From positions 160,902,678 to 160,966,677 of the forward strand of contig NC_133897.1 in the NCBI RefSeq assembly GCF_964199755.1: a DNA stretch of 64,000 nucleotides, given 5' to 3'. The stretch is from Larus michahellis (taxonomy: Eukaryota; Chordata; Aves; Charadriiformes; Laridae). How positions within the stretch are numbered: position 1 is the stretch's first letter; each line of letters opens with the position of its first letter. Shown one piece after another: positions 45,301 to 54,420 of this stretch. A program made the position numbers and the translations under genes. A model generated the notes under the pieces. The model saw only the letters and a list, made by a program, of their open reading frames with translations, ran no database searches and was not told the origin of the DNA.

Positions 45301-47887
45301 ATGTAGTGAAGGACAGGACATGCAAACGCCAGTGGCGTGCTTGAAGTCCCCAGCAGCAACATGAGATTCATCAAACACGCCTCTGTGACAAAGCCCCCTT
45401 TGAAGAACACATCCGCTGGCACTTTGAAGATGTCACAAGTCCTTTTTACTTAGCCTTTTTTTTTTTTTTATTTTTCAGTCTGGGCCCTCTGGAAAACAGA
45501 ATGGGCTCAGTTTAATTTTTTCCTGGATTATACTGCTTTAGTAGTATGATTTTAAAGCCCCTGTATCTTAGTAGTCCCAAACTTACAAAACATCTTGAAA
45601 ACAGTTGTGATGGTGGAAGTTTCACTGCCAATTTGCCTAAATTGTCTTTGTGTTAGTATAGCTTTTCAGTGATTCCGGACTGATTACATTATTGAACTAC
45701 CTGTCTTATGTATCACATAAGGAATCTTCTTTCGTCACACTTGCATTCATGGTGGGGATCGTATAACATGGTCCCAAATGTTTAAGATGGGCTCACCTTG
45801 CCATATGTCTTAATTTTATCCTCATCACACCCTGTGTTTCAATGTAGTGACATTAGCCCCATTAGCCCCATTTTACAGACTGTCTCACAAAAGCAGAGCT
45901 GCAGGAGACAGAGGAAGCTGCTTGTCAATCAGGATTTTGGTTCCTTGATGGTAAGGTTTTTTCCCAGTCGTTGGTCTGCATTTTTGTCGCACAAAACAAA
46001 GCCTCAGTCTCCATTTTGTAGGTTAAACCCACCAGACTTCAGGGCTCACTTCTGGTAGCTTTGAACTGTGAGGTAGGTCCAAACTCAAAACATCTCCTGA
46101 TGAAATTGGCCTTCGGTCTTCATGGCCTGTGTCCCAAAATGGGCATAACACAGCTTTCCTTGCCTGACTTTTCCTCTTATAAGGAGAAGTCTTGTAGAAG
46201 TGAGACTAGAATTTATTATATTTAATAATTAATGTAATAATAAATAGGATAGTGAGCAAGCTCAACGCAGCAGAGGTTTGACTGTGGGCTGTACTGTGAG
46301 TTGCAGACCAGTGGGGACTTTGGCCGAGGCTGTGAAGGAACCTGAACTGGGGTTGTCGGCTGCTTTCAAAACAGAGCCCACCCTTTCTTCAAGTGGCTGC
46401 TGAGCTCCCCGAGAGCTATTCAAGCTGCTCTTCCTCCCACTGAAAGGCTGTGGCTGCTTCCCAAGCCCCTCGGCCATCCAGCAAAGACTGTCAGCCACTT
46501 TCTGCTACAGAGAATCAATTGAATGGGCTCAGAAATAAACCTTCACGGTGAGATCAGATTCTCATCCCTTTTCTGCACTGGTTGGCGCAGGCCTCTGTAA
46601 TTAAGTGTTTGTATTGTGGCAGCACCTGGGGGTCCCAGACAAGGACCCCCTTGTGCGATGCTGCACAAGAAACAAGCCCTGGCCCCGAGCGCTCACAGCA
46701 CTGGAGGGTCTGACACAAGTAGGTCAGTGGCAAAGGGGGTGGGATGAGGCAGTTCACAGGAATGCTGAGCCACTTCGCTGTGATTTAATTATTTGGGTTA
46801 GTGGCCTGAATGCGTAATGAGCTGGGGAGAGGGCGTTTAATATGGAAAGCTGCCCTGGCTGAATAATGTGGGGTTAATCTGGTCTCTGCAGCGTACGAGG
46901 GAGAGGACGAAGCCTGGCAGAAGAACTGCATCGTTCACACCTCACCCTGGAGTCCCTGCTCAAAGACCTGCGGGCTGGGCATCTCCACCAGGATATCCAA
47001 TGACAACGACCAGTGCCGGCTCCTGAAGGAAAGCCGCCTGTGCAACATGCGACCCTGCGAGGTGGATATAACCAAGCACATTAAGGTGGGGACTCAGTTT
47101 CTCAATGCACCCCTTGAGCTTTGCCTGGACACGGGGTCAGCCTTTGCTCGTCAGCATTCAGTCCTCTGAGGGCTGCACTTCCACATGGATTTACTGTGCT
47201 GCAGAGAGGTCCAAAACGTGTCCTCCCTGTACTACCACACACTGATATGAAAACCTTCCCCTGAGAGCTGTAATTCCAGCCAAAAGGTCCTTGCAAGGAA
47301 AGGCAAGCCAAGCCCACGGCACTCACTGTTAGTTTGGACAGACCTATGACTCAGCTAGTGGAAAAGCAATGCTTCACTGCTGATCAAGGCTATGAACTGT
47401 GTTTTGCAAGTATCCTGCTTGCAGCTTCTGGGTGCATATGTCTAAATGTGTAAAACTGCCACACCCTCTAGATCAGGGCTGTAAAATGCTTCAAAACCCT
47501 TTAAATATTGGGAAGGTGCTTTGCGTGTCCTACCTGTGTCAGCAATGAATATTAACCTGTCTCTTTTTCTGTTCCTCTCTGATCTAGCCTGGGAAGAAGT
47601 GCTTGGCTGTCTACAGGGCCAATGAACCAACGAACTACACCATCTCAGGATGTGTGAGCAAAAGTCCATACAGACCCAAATATTGCGGCGTCTGCACAGA
47701 CAACAGGTGCTGCACACCCTACAAGTCCAAGACTATTGAAGTGAGGTTTCAGTGCCCAGATGGAACTGAGTTTTCCTGGAAAATCCTGTGGATCAATGCT
47801 TGTTTTTGCAACCTGAACTGCAAGAACCCAAATGACATCTTTGCCGACTTGGCGCATTACCACGATTACTCTGAAATCGCTAATTGA
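9295..47887 (+). CDS. CCN4: CCN4 (WISP1), cellular communication network factor 4; complete five-exon gene
   Basis: Secreted cysteine-rich matricellular protein of the CCN family, a Wnt/beta-catenin target acting in the extracellular matrix on integrin- and proteoglycan-linked signalling in bone, fibrosis and tumours (family knowledge). The spliced CDS is 48+280+258+194+300 = 1080 nt, giving 359 residues against 367 in human. Modules in order: signal peptide (about 1-20), IGFBP (C42-C108), VWC (about 110-195), TSP1 (about 204-255) and CTCK (from C265). Phases are 0, 1, 1, 0 across the four introns and all sites are GT/AG. The split codons rebuild Q110 and A196; Q is the human residue at the first junction. 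CCN4 is preferred over CCN1, 2, 3, 5 or 6 because of the [26 protein letters not shown] stretch, the NPNDIFADL tail and the terminal SEIAN. Introns are 31,506, 3,771, 1,734 and 502 bp. NDRG1 follows in convergent orientation, as in mammals. Confidence 0.97.
9343..9506 (+). other. 5' end of CCN4 intron 1
   Basis: Unique GC-moderate DNA between the exon 1 donor and the first microsatellite. Reading on past the donor keeps a frame open to 9492, but the splice site and family length show this is not coding. Confidence 0.7.
9507..9654 (+). repeat. (GGAAA)n microsatellite
   Basis: 148 bp of uninterrupted GGAAA, about 29.6 units and entirely purine on the + strand, starting 165 bp into CCN4 intron 1. 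The lack of interruptions suggests a young, length-variable tract. Open frames across it encode only a Lys/Gly/Glu/Arg repeat (+) or a Leu/Ser/Phe/Pro repeat (-) and are artefacts. Confidence 0.98.
9739..9924 (+). repeat. (TTTTC)n microsatellite
   Basis: About 186 bp of TTTTC units, perfect to about 9880 and then interrupted by extra T and CC. It is pyrimidine-only on the + strand, the opposite strand polarity to the (GGAAA)n tract 84 bp to its left. Open frames across it encode Phe/Leu/Ser repeats and are artefacts. Confidence 0.98.
10020..10560. promoter_or_regulatory. CpG island in CCN4 intron 1
   Basis: An abrupt CG-dense segment inside AT-rich surroundings, richest at 10045-10215, with GC boxes (GGGGCGGGG, GGGGCGGGC) and three perfect GGGGCC units at 10082-10099 plus a fourth at 10104. 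It starts about 680 bp downstream of exon 1. CpG islands normally mark promoters; this could be a second CCN4 promoter, an antisense or bidirectional promoter, or a regulatory extension of the main one. It ends in weaker GC-rich DNA by about 10.6 kb. Confidence 0.85.
10026..10190 (+). other. Candidate alternative first exon in the CpG island
   Basis: An ATG at 10026 opens 55 codons (Gly/Ala/Arg-rich, no signal peptide) ending exactly at CAG before GTGAGC at 10191, a near-perfect donor in phase 0, the phase needed to join CCN4 exon 2 at 40849. The composition is what any GC-rich frame gives, so coding is doubtful; the exon could equally be non-coding or not used at all. Confidence 0.25.
13369..13493 (+). 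repeat. CR1 LINE 3'-end fragment
   Basis: Same subfamily as the copy at 378-574: AACGTCTAGATGTGGCACTT, TGGACTCGATGATCTTAAGG, TTCCAACCATGAAG, then ATTCTGTG octamers. Only the last 125 bp of the element is present. Confidence 0.9.
13646..13890 (-). repeat. CR1 LINE fragment, inverted
   Basis: Reverse-strand CR1 3' end: CAGAATCACACAGAATGG, GGTTGGAAGGGACC, CTCTAGTCCAACCCCCCTGC, GCAGGTTGCACAGGAATGC, CACCACCTCTCTGGGCAGCC, to ACTTCCTATGTTC. It carries the tail of the CR1 reverse-transcriptase reading frame ([18 protein letters not shown] on the - strand) but is 5'-truncated and dead. Confidence 0.92.
16250..16451 (+). repeat. CR1 LINE 3'-end fragment
   Basis: CR1 3' end on the + strand: GCCCAGAGAGGTGGTAGGTT, AAGGTCAGGTTGGATGGAG, GAGGTTGGACTAGATGGACT, ending in TATGATTCTATGATTCTATA. 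Different subfamily from the ATTCTGTG-tailed copies. Confidence 0.92.
18616..18631. repeat. Short (AT)n run
   Basis: About eight AT dinucleotides within AT-rich intron 1 sequence, with a short poly-C run soon after. No function is implied. Confidence 0.8.
19729..20030 (-). repeat. CR1 LINE fragment, inverted
   Basis: Reverse-strand CR1: ATCACAGAATCATATAATGG, GGTTGGAAGGGACCTCTGG, AGTCCAACCCCCCTGCC, CACCACCTCTCTGGGCAGCC, on to CACTGAAAAGAGTCTGGCCC. The - strand frame includes the CR1 terminal motif [18 protein letters not shown]. 5'-truncated. Confidence 0.92.
21528..21862 (+). repeat. CR1 LINE internal fragment
   Basis: Internal CR1 segment on the + strand: GATGAGACCCCACCTAGAGT, CCACAAAGATGCTCAGAGGG, GAGAGTTGGGGTTGTTCAGC, ATAGGACAAGAGGAAATGGC. 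It lacks the 3' octamer tail, so it was truncated at both ends or later cut by rearrangement. Confidence 0.85.
28212..28740 (-). repeat. CR1 LINE fragment, inverted
   Basis: Starts with the reverse CR1 tail (ATCATAAAATCATAAAATCA), then TTTGGGTTGGAAGGGACTTT, CACCTCTCTGGGCAACCTGG, CTGAACAACCCCAACTCTCT and GGACCCACTCCAACAGGTCC. About 530 bp; the - strand keeps a broken CR1 frame. Confidence 0.92.
31085..31485 (-). repeat. Old, diverged CR1-like LINE remnant
   Basis: Diverged reverse-strand copy recognised by CTGTCCCAGTGCTGCACCGC, AGAAGTTGCCTACCAGGTGT, TCAGACTAAACCTCCCCTAC and GGTTGCCCTTCTCTGGACTG in the usual CR1 order. Much more mutated than the neighbouring copies, so an older insertion. Boundaries are approximate. 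Confidence 0.65.
31870..33003 (-). repeat. CR1 LINE with partial reverse transcriptase, inverted
   Basis: The longest CR1 copy in the window, about 1.1 kb, with the octamer tail at its left end. Two overlapping - strand frames (32425-33030 and 31949-32485) show the CR1 pol reverse transcriptase: [22 protein letters not shown], the catalytic FADDTKL box and then the C-terminal region to [19 protein letters not shown]. The frames are offset, so the element carries a frameshift; it also lacks the endonuclease and ORF1 and is therefore inactive. Its right (5') end abuts an oppositely oriented CR1 tail. Confidence 0.95.
33003..33058 (+). repeat. CR1 3' tail, opposite orientation to its neighbour
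   Basis: About 55 bp of CR1 terminus (AATCTTTAAGGTCCCTTC, then ATGAACCATTC, then ATTCTATG octamers) on the + strand, joined directly to the 5' end of the reverse-strand copy at 31870-33003. Confidence 0.85.
37220..37421 (+). repeat. CR1 LINE 3'-end fragment
   Basis: CR1 3' end: GCCCAGAGAGGTGGTAGATG, CAAGGTCAGGTTGGATGGGG, GAGGTTGGACGAGATGGGCT, TATGATTCTATGATTCC. Same subfamily type as 16250-16451. Confidence 0.92.
40849..41128 (+). CDS. CCN4: CCN4 exon 2: IGFBP module
   Basis: Encodes residues 17-109 and the first base of codon 110. A short Ser/Thr/Pro-rich linker ([18 protein letters not shown]) precedes the IGFBP-like module C42-C108, which contains CKWPCECP, the CCN form of the GCGCCxxC motif as GCDCCKMC, and [20 protein letters not shown]. 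Acceptor TTTTTAG ends at 40848 and donor GTAAGT begins at 41129. The ATG at 40873 is internal, not the start: the frame runs back to the acceptor and joins exon 1 in phase 0. Twelve cysteines are expected in this module and the visible spacing fits. Confidence 0.97.
41129..44899 (+). other. CCN4 intron 2
   Basis: 3,771 bp without recognised genes. It contains a GTTT run near 42727-42750 and long T runs near 44635-44690. The acceptor is preceded by a clear polypyrimidine tract (TTTTTCTTTCCTTTCAG). No CR1 copy was recognised in it. Confidence 0.75.
44900..45157 (+). CDS. CCN4: CCN4 exon 3: VWC module
   Basis: Completes Q110 and encodes residues 111-195 plus the first base of A196. The von Willebrand factor C module opens [16 protein letters not shown] and runs through [14 protein letters not shown] to [11 protein letters not shown], followed by a basic linker [13 protein letters not shown] modules in CCN proteins bind BMP/TGF-beta family ligands. 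The sequence NCT gives a conserved-looking N-glycosylation site. Donor is G|GTATGG, a weaker match to consensus than exons 1 and 2. Confidence 0.97.
45158..46891 (+). other. CCN4 intron 3
   Basis: 1,734 bp with no coding signal of its own. It includes a T-rich run near 45451-45475 and AT-rich AATAATTAATGT-like sequence near 46220-46250. Ends in GGTCTCTGCAG. Confidence 0.8.
46892..47085 (+). CDS. CCN4: CCN4 exon 4: TSP1 module
   Basis: Completes A196 and encodes residues 197-260. The thrombospondin type 1 repeat is seen as [17 protein letters not shown] followed by [15 protein letters not shown], with the WSxC start and the CSxTCGxG box that define TSP1 folds. This module mediates binding to integrins and glycosaminoglycans in other CCN members. 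Acceptor is CTCTGCAG and donor is GTGGGG, the weakest donor of the four. Ends in phase 0. Confidence 0.97.
47086..47587 (+). other. CCN4 intron 4
   Basis: 502 bp, the shortest intron of the gene, with no repeats recognised. Ends in a pyrimidine-rich tract and TGATCTAG. Confidence 0.85.
47588..47887 (+). CDS. CCN4: CCN4 exon 5: C-terminal cystine knot and stop
   Basis: Encodes residues 261-359 and TGA. The CTCK module starts PGKKCLAVY and includes [32 protein letters not shown] and [20 protein letters not shown], ending HYDYSEIAN-like (YHDYSEIAN). The NRCC pair and the CxC pair (CFC) are the knot cysteines; CTCK domains drive dimerisation and heparin binding. NYT at the start of the module is a potential N-glycosylation site. 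The C-terminal tail is nearly the same as in mammalian CCN4, which is strong support for the paralogue assignment. Confidence 0.98.
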   Translation, partial: PGKKCLAVYRANEPTNYTISGCVSKSPYRPKYCGVCTDNRCCTPYKSKTIEVRFQCPDGTEFSWKILWINACFCNLNCKNPNDIFADLAHYHDYSEIAN

Positions 47888-47939
47888 ATTGGCTGAATGC
47901 TGGAATTGACCCATTGCTCTGATTTTACAGAGGTTTTAA

Positions 47940-47945
47940 AATAAA
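47940..47945 (+). terminator. Proximal polyadenylation signal for CCN4
   Basis: AATAAA lies 53 nt after the stop codon and is followed about 30 nt later by a T/G-rich stretch (ACAATTTGTTTTTTTCC). Further AATAAA hexamers occur at 49130, 50771, 50783, 52586 and 52592, so a longer 3' UTR is equally possible. Which is used cannot be told from the sequence. Confidence 0.45.
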
Positions 47946-50082
47946 AGGAGAATCTTTCATCCACTGCCAATGTACAATTTGTTTTTTTCCTGAGTTAGGA
48001 TGTCAAATCTCCTTGTTTTGCCACACTGTTTTCAGAGAGGCCTTGAACAAGCAGGGTTTTCAACTCAGATCTCTATCCATTAATGGCAGCCAGAAATTCC
48101 TCTATGCACAGATTCCAGACATAAATGACAGTCCTGTTGGGACTGCCATTTATTAGGCCAGCAGTTTAATTGCCCAAAGGACAGAACAGTACACTAATAT
48201 GACAGCAAAAATATGGCTGTCAGTAGCTTAAACATGAGCCTCAGACATCATTACTGTCATTTCTTGAATAACGTGGTCTAAGCTGGAACATGAGCATTGG
48301 CGTATATGTTTTATTTTCAACATCAGACTTCAGTCTTTGATGCTGGTGACCCTCAAGACTAGACTCTGGTCTCTGTCACACTGAGATCTGTCCTAGAAAT
48401 TCTCCCTCTGTCATTGTCAGTCAGATCCCACTCCATGGTGAAGTTCATGGGAAGAACCTAGGGTTTCTCCTTAAATCTCTGTGCAAGGAGTCTCTGTTTC
48501 ACCTCACTAGGATGGGACAAAGATCCTCTGTGTCCTGCTCTCCTTGGGCTCACCCTGATCTCTTGCACCAGGGATATTTTTACAGTTTCTTTACCAGCTC
48601 TGATCTTCATCAGCCTGAATGCTCTGAATCCAAAATGACCACCCCAGAGCTCGTATTTTCAAAATAGATCTTCTTGCTCATGCGTTACATACTGCTTGTA
48701 GGTTAGCTCTGCAGACCTGAAGAAAGCGAGATGAAGGACAAGACCTCATAGGCCCGTTTATTCACATAGAAACGGTGTGGTCTGTGCTTGGGAACCAGCA
48801 GCTCCTCCTCCCTGTGGTGTTACCAGCACACAGGTCCTGCTTCCCACTGCCACCTTGCCAGTGACACATACCTTCCTTTTGCATGGCTGGGGTGGAGGAA
48901 AGGAGACACATGCTAATAGAGAAAGGAGATGTATGTTAGGCTTACTATTAGCTCTGTGGATGAGTGGGTGCAAAATGGGAGGACAACCCTTGGCATAGCT
49001 TCTGGTGCATCAGTTGCAACTGGGCTGCTGCTTAGGGTAAACATCAATGTAAACATTTTCTGCAGAAGTGGTTTCACATGTAAATGTCAGCTAAGAGAAG
49101 AAAAAAACCCTGCCATTACCTTTCCAACCAATAAATTTCTTATCGCTGAAGCATACTGGAGCCAGTTTTTCTTCAGTGAGTTGTTGGTACCATGGTATGT
49201 TTGCTGGTGCTTCACTTGGGAGAGCTGAGCAGTAGAAATGTGTTTCTGTATGGGGAACTGTAGTCTCTGCTTGCAAAATCCCTGGTGGCATAGCAGATCT
49301 GCTGAGTGACACAAGGACCGCAGACTGGATCAGCATGGGACTGAAATTCAGATGATGTAACTGTTTTAAATCAGTCACTTATTTTGCTTTAGTTCCAGTT
49401 GGCAAGTTGTCTGTCTTCATCTTGATAACCCAGAGGAAGCTAGATTAGTTCCCAGGAGACATAAATCTTTCTGGCTATGATAAATTAAAGCTTCTTGTGA
49501 GCAGGCTGAAAATAATGCAATCCCTATGTAAAAACATCTATGAGAAATGCTGTATATTTGAAAGACCATTAACTTCAGTAACATCTTTGTATACAAGTTT
49601 TTCACCTATACATTTTTGATAGAGCAAGGTCATTCCTTAATTCAAAGCTTTTACTATTTCTTTTTCGAAGCTTCCCTGAAATCCCCAGGGGCAGAAAAGA
49701 AGGGTGATCCCTGTCTGCATGTTCCAGTGTGGGTGCAACGCACCTCTCCTGTTTGTTCCTCTGGTGATGAGGGACCTGAGGACACTGGCGCTTTGCAAGA
49801 TTCAGCCTCACGACTGTCTTTGGCCTGGATGATGTGACAGGAGAGGTCACATCTGACCTGTGCACCTCCACCCAAATGAGAGCTCAGCACTTCACTAAAC
49901 TCCTTCACTTGGTAAAAAGAGGTCCAAGGGAACATATGAAGAAGTTGACCATGTTTTCCAAAAAGGAAGGTGGTTTATATTGAGGTGCTTGGTAGGGAAT
50001 CCGTCGTAGGATCTCTTTCTTTATATGATCCCTTAAGCATGTCTTGGAATCCTGTGTTCGGGTTCTGGCCCATCTTAAAACA

Positions 50083-50355
50083 CCATATATATGTGTGTGT
50101 GTATATATGTACTGTATATGCATATATACAAATATACACATACATACATGCATATATGTATATGTATGTATATGCACATATAAAATACTATATGCATGCA
50201 TTTATAAAATGTTGTATATAATATTATATATAAAACCATATATGAACAGGTCCATAATATATATGTGTATATTTACATGTACATACTCCTACAGTGCAGT
50301 GTGTGGGTCATAAAATATAGTGTGTATATAGTGTGTGTTTATATGTATAGTCAAT
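50083..50355. repeat. Degenerate (TA)/(TG)/(CATA) low-complexity tract
   Basis: Alternating TA, TG and CATA units (ATATATGTGTGTGTGTAT, ACATACATACATGCATAT and similar) with little other sequence. It is AT-rich, imperfect and probably an old microsatellite. Frames across it give Tyr/Ile/Cys/His repeats and are artefacts. Confidence 0.85.
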
Positions 50356-53300
50356 TTTTCACTGTCTTACATGTACACATAAGGCCACAAGAAAACAGGA
50401 TCAGAAGACATACCCAAAAATTGTGGCACTTAATAGGCTTGCTTTGCTTTGCAATTAGCTAACGTTGTAACCACTGTAATCAAAAGCTGCCGTGGCTGAA
50501 ACACAGTTTTCATTGCGAGATGAAAGAAGCTATTGTAAGCTAATGCATGACCACAGCTCCAGTGCGTGTCGATTTTTAGTGAGGTGAATGCCTGGAAACC
50601 ACAGATCCCGCCCAACGCACCCAAGATGTTTCTGTTTCTAGCCTGGTTTCCTAAGGGACCAAGTCACACACAATTGTGCCGTCCATTTGTCTGTCTGTCT
50701 GTCAGTGCCTTTGCAGGAAATGTCAAAGTAGGCAGAAGAGTAAAGATCTCAGAAACATTGCAAGTCCTGAAATAAAAAATGAAATAAAATAGCAGGAGAG
50801 GGGAGAGGCCCACCACATTGATCCTACCAAGCCCATGCACATCTGCCAGGCAGCCAACGCATCTGCAGCATGACCCAACCACAACAGTAACATTAAGGGA
50901 GTTTGAACAGATGCACCAGTTGGAAACAAGCAGCCACAGAGGAGGGAGATCTGAAGGCATCACGGATGGGGAATAATTGTGGTTACACTGTTGTAAAGGA
51001 GTTTCTGGGGACTCTGGACACAAATCTATAGGATACAAAGACTTATTAGCTCTACTCCTTGTACAACTGCTTGTCTGTCTGGTGACACTGAAAGGGAAAG
51101 AGCAACGCTTGTAGCCAGTGGACTTGACTTGCAGTTTGTGGTGCATTAGAGATCCTTTGTTTTAACGGATGTTTACAAGAAGATTAGCCGTAAGACCAAG
51201 GCAATAGATTAGCCTTTAGGTTTGGTTCGCTGGCTCCCTGTGTGCTTGGGCAAATCATGTATCTTTGCAAAAGTACTTTTATGCTTACTGTTTAAATACA
51301 TTAAGGAGCTAGATCTTCAAAGGCTTTCGTGGATACAGCCCTTTGCTTCGCTTTTCCTCAATTCTTTGGAGCAAAAACAACAAAGCCCTACTGTTCATTG
51401 ACTCTGTTGAGAGTGAAAACTCCTCCAGCAGGAACTGATGCTCACTGTACGTTTGTATAGTGCCCTGTACAATGGGCCCAGGTCTCTGCTGGGACCTGAA
51501 AGTGGTACCATCATCCAAGAAACCAACAATAATACCATTGAGGAGATACCAGGCTCCGAGCTGGTGCTAGAACCCTCTGATGCAACAGTCCAGGGAAATG
51601 CTTGAGAAAGGATTGGAGGGACAATTTTGCAATCCAGGCTAAGCCGAGAGAGTTTGACACACGTCCTGCTCATGCCAATTATCTTGTTGGTTTTGCAGGC
51701 TGGAACAAGGATTGCAAATGGGATTTTGAGGGTAGGCTCATGCTGATATGAACGGCAAGACTCCAGCTAGCTCCAGTGACCATATCCCTTTGCCTTCTGT
51801 AGGGGCTTTACCAGAGGTCAGTAGAGTGGCTAAAGCTGCCCTGTTTGGGAGCCCCAGAAAGCAGGATAGCCACCCACTGCAGGATGAAAAGAAGCAGGAA
51901 TGTGACTTATAAAGATGCCTTTACATTCAGCATGCATGCAAGTGGAAACAGGGTGTAGTGCCATTGCTTTATTTTTGACGTGCTCACTAGGATTGTGCTG
52001 TGTATGCGTAATATTCCAGGAAGACCACAATATTCAGACACACTGTGTCATCTTGGAAATTAAACCCAGAGATTTCTTTTTTCTCCTAGTTTTTTGAAGG
52101 AATTTTAAGACAAGCAGTTTATTAAACCGATGGAGACAGAGTGCTCTCATTAACCACAGGGACATATCCATGCACATACCTTTTCAAACTGTGACTTTCC
52201 AATTTAAGCAGCTCTATAGAGTTATTTCTGTAAGCTTCATATGCTGAAATATATGAAAAATTAATGGGAAAACCAGATTGGTTTGGCAGTGTCAGTCTGA
52301 GTCATAGCAACTATGTTACACGTATTACTTGTTCGTACAGCATCATGGTGAGGTTTTATAGGTGGCATGCTGCTGCTACGCTTTGAAGATATTAAATAAC
52401 CTCATAAGTGGTAAATGATTAATGAATCTGTGACTGACACCTCATTTAGAAACTTAGGCAAGCAAAAGAAGGTGAAATATGTTTGCCACTGACATTTCTT
52501 TTCCTTTTCCAATCTCCTCGCCTGGCCAATGTCCAAGTATGTGTTTGAAATGTGTGACAAAGCCCTGAACTGAAGGACACATGAAAATAAAAATAAAGAG
52601 CCAGCAATGTGGTAAAAAAGGATGCTATGGGAGCATTTCCTTAAGTGTGAATATTTTGGCAGCTTTGGAAATTCATGTGTTCCCCAACTCACATGTCCTT
52701 GTTTGCTGGTCTGTTTCTGGCTCTAGGGTTTGATTATTTTTTTTCCCCAGCACTCTTACTGGACTTGGGAATAGCCTGTTTAGAAGCCTTTGAGCAAAGT
52801 GGAGTGTGTTACTCAACCTGCATAAGCATGTCTTTATCAGCTCCCTTGAGAGGTTGCAGAGTAACCTGTTTGCAGCAGCCACAGAGACAGAAATTGTTCA
52901 AACAAGGTTATTAAAGACATGGAGAAAAACATTTAAATTAAAGAATAATTATTCCATATCCCTGCATTTACAGATCCTCACAGCTAACCCCAGTAAGGAT
53001 TCTACCATTTAATTATAGGAAAAAATACAACACAGAGTTTTCCCCCAAATCAAGTTTTCCTTCCAGTCTGGAGTAGGTTACCTGCCTCAGTAGGAATTTA
53101 AACACTTAGAGTGGCCTCCTGTCCTGCTCAGGGGTGGGTCTGTGCTGGGCTTGCTTATGGCTACCAGGAAAGCACCCTCTTCCCAGCCTTTTCCTTCAGT
53201 GTGGGTTTTTCTTTTGCTGGGAAGGGAAGTCCTCTGCATTTTTAAGCACATTCCAGCAGCTGTGTCCTCTGGCGATAGCTTCAGCAAGGGTAGCACGTTT

Positions 53301-53911
53301 TCTTGCTGCCTCTACAGGCACCAAAAGTCCCATTTGGCCTCTGTGTCTTCTACTTGCACATGTGGGCTTGCACATAAAGGGCTTCCTGGCAGCTCTCTCA
53401 GCCACCACATTTGGACTAGTCTGGGAAACCCACCATCTCCTAAATACTTTGCACTTTCCAAATGAAGTGCTGGCCCTGTGGCAACTGTGCCAGGCTCTGC
53501 CCCTGTGAGATCTACCCTGCATGAGCAGCATGGAAGGACTCACCATGGAAGGATCAAAGTTCAACATTGGCAGCTGGCGATAAAGAACTGATTTTCTTTG
53601 ATTTGGTCACTGGTTATTATTAAAACACAGTGCAATCAATCAATAAATAACAATTTCCTAGCTAGGGAGATGCAAGTGTAGGCCTGAGGTAAGGCAAAGG
53701 GGTCAGACTGCATGCATCCCACCAGTGTGTGAGGGGCTGGGGGGCACCTTTTTGTGGGGCAGGCTCGCCAAGCCCTACGAGCAAGTTGGCCGTGCCCCAC
53801 AGCAGTGATGGGTCCACCACATGGGGCAAAATCACAGCCTGGCAACCAGACCTTCTCTGCCCATCTTGCTGGGAGCAGGGTGCTGACCTTCATGGGGACC
53901 TGCACACACAC

Positions 53912-54420
53912 AGAGAATCATAGAATGGTTTGTATTGGAAGGGACCTTAAAGGTCATCTTGTTCCAACCGCCCTGCCATGGGGGTTTCAGGGACACCTCC
54001 CACTAGACCAGGTTGCTCAAAGCCCCATCCAACCTGGCCTTGAACACCTCCAGGGATGGAGCATCCACAACTTCTCTGGGAAACATATTCCAGTGCCTCA
54101 CTACCCTCAGAGTGAAAAATTTCTTCCAAATATCTAATCCAAATCTACTGTCTTTCAGTTTGAAGCCATTACCCCTTGTCCTATCACTACATGCCCTTGT
54201 AAAACATCCCTCTCCATCTTTCTTGTAGGCCCCCTTCAGATACTGGAAAGCTGCTATAAGGTCTTCCTGGAGCCTTCTCTTCTCCAGGCTCCACAACCCC
54301 AACTCTCTCAGCCTGGATTCATAGCAGAGGTGCTCCACCCTTCTCATCATCTTTGTGGCCCTCCTCTAGACCAGCTCCAACAGGTCCATGCCCTTCTTAT
54401 GTTGGTGGCCCCAGAGCTTG
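53912..54420 (-). repeat. CR1 LINE fragment, inverted
   Basis: Reverse-strand CR1 of about 510 bp: AGAATCATAGAATGGTTTGT, GGAAGGGACCTTAAAGGTCA, CAACCTGGCCTTGAACACCT, CAGGCTCCACAACCCCAACT, ending near GGCCCTCCTCTAGACCAGCT. A - strand frame (54003-54350) is a remnant of CR1 pol. It lies in the spacer between CCN4 and NDRG1. Confidence 0.93.

Noticed and set aside
49970-50313. Open frames rich in Tyr, Ile, Cys and His
   Set aside because: They translate a TA/TG low-complexity tract in overlapping frames on both strands.
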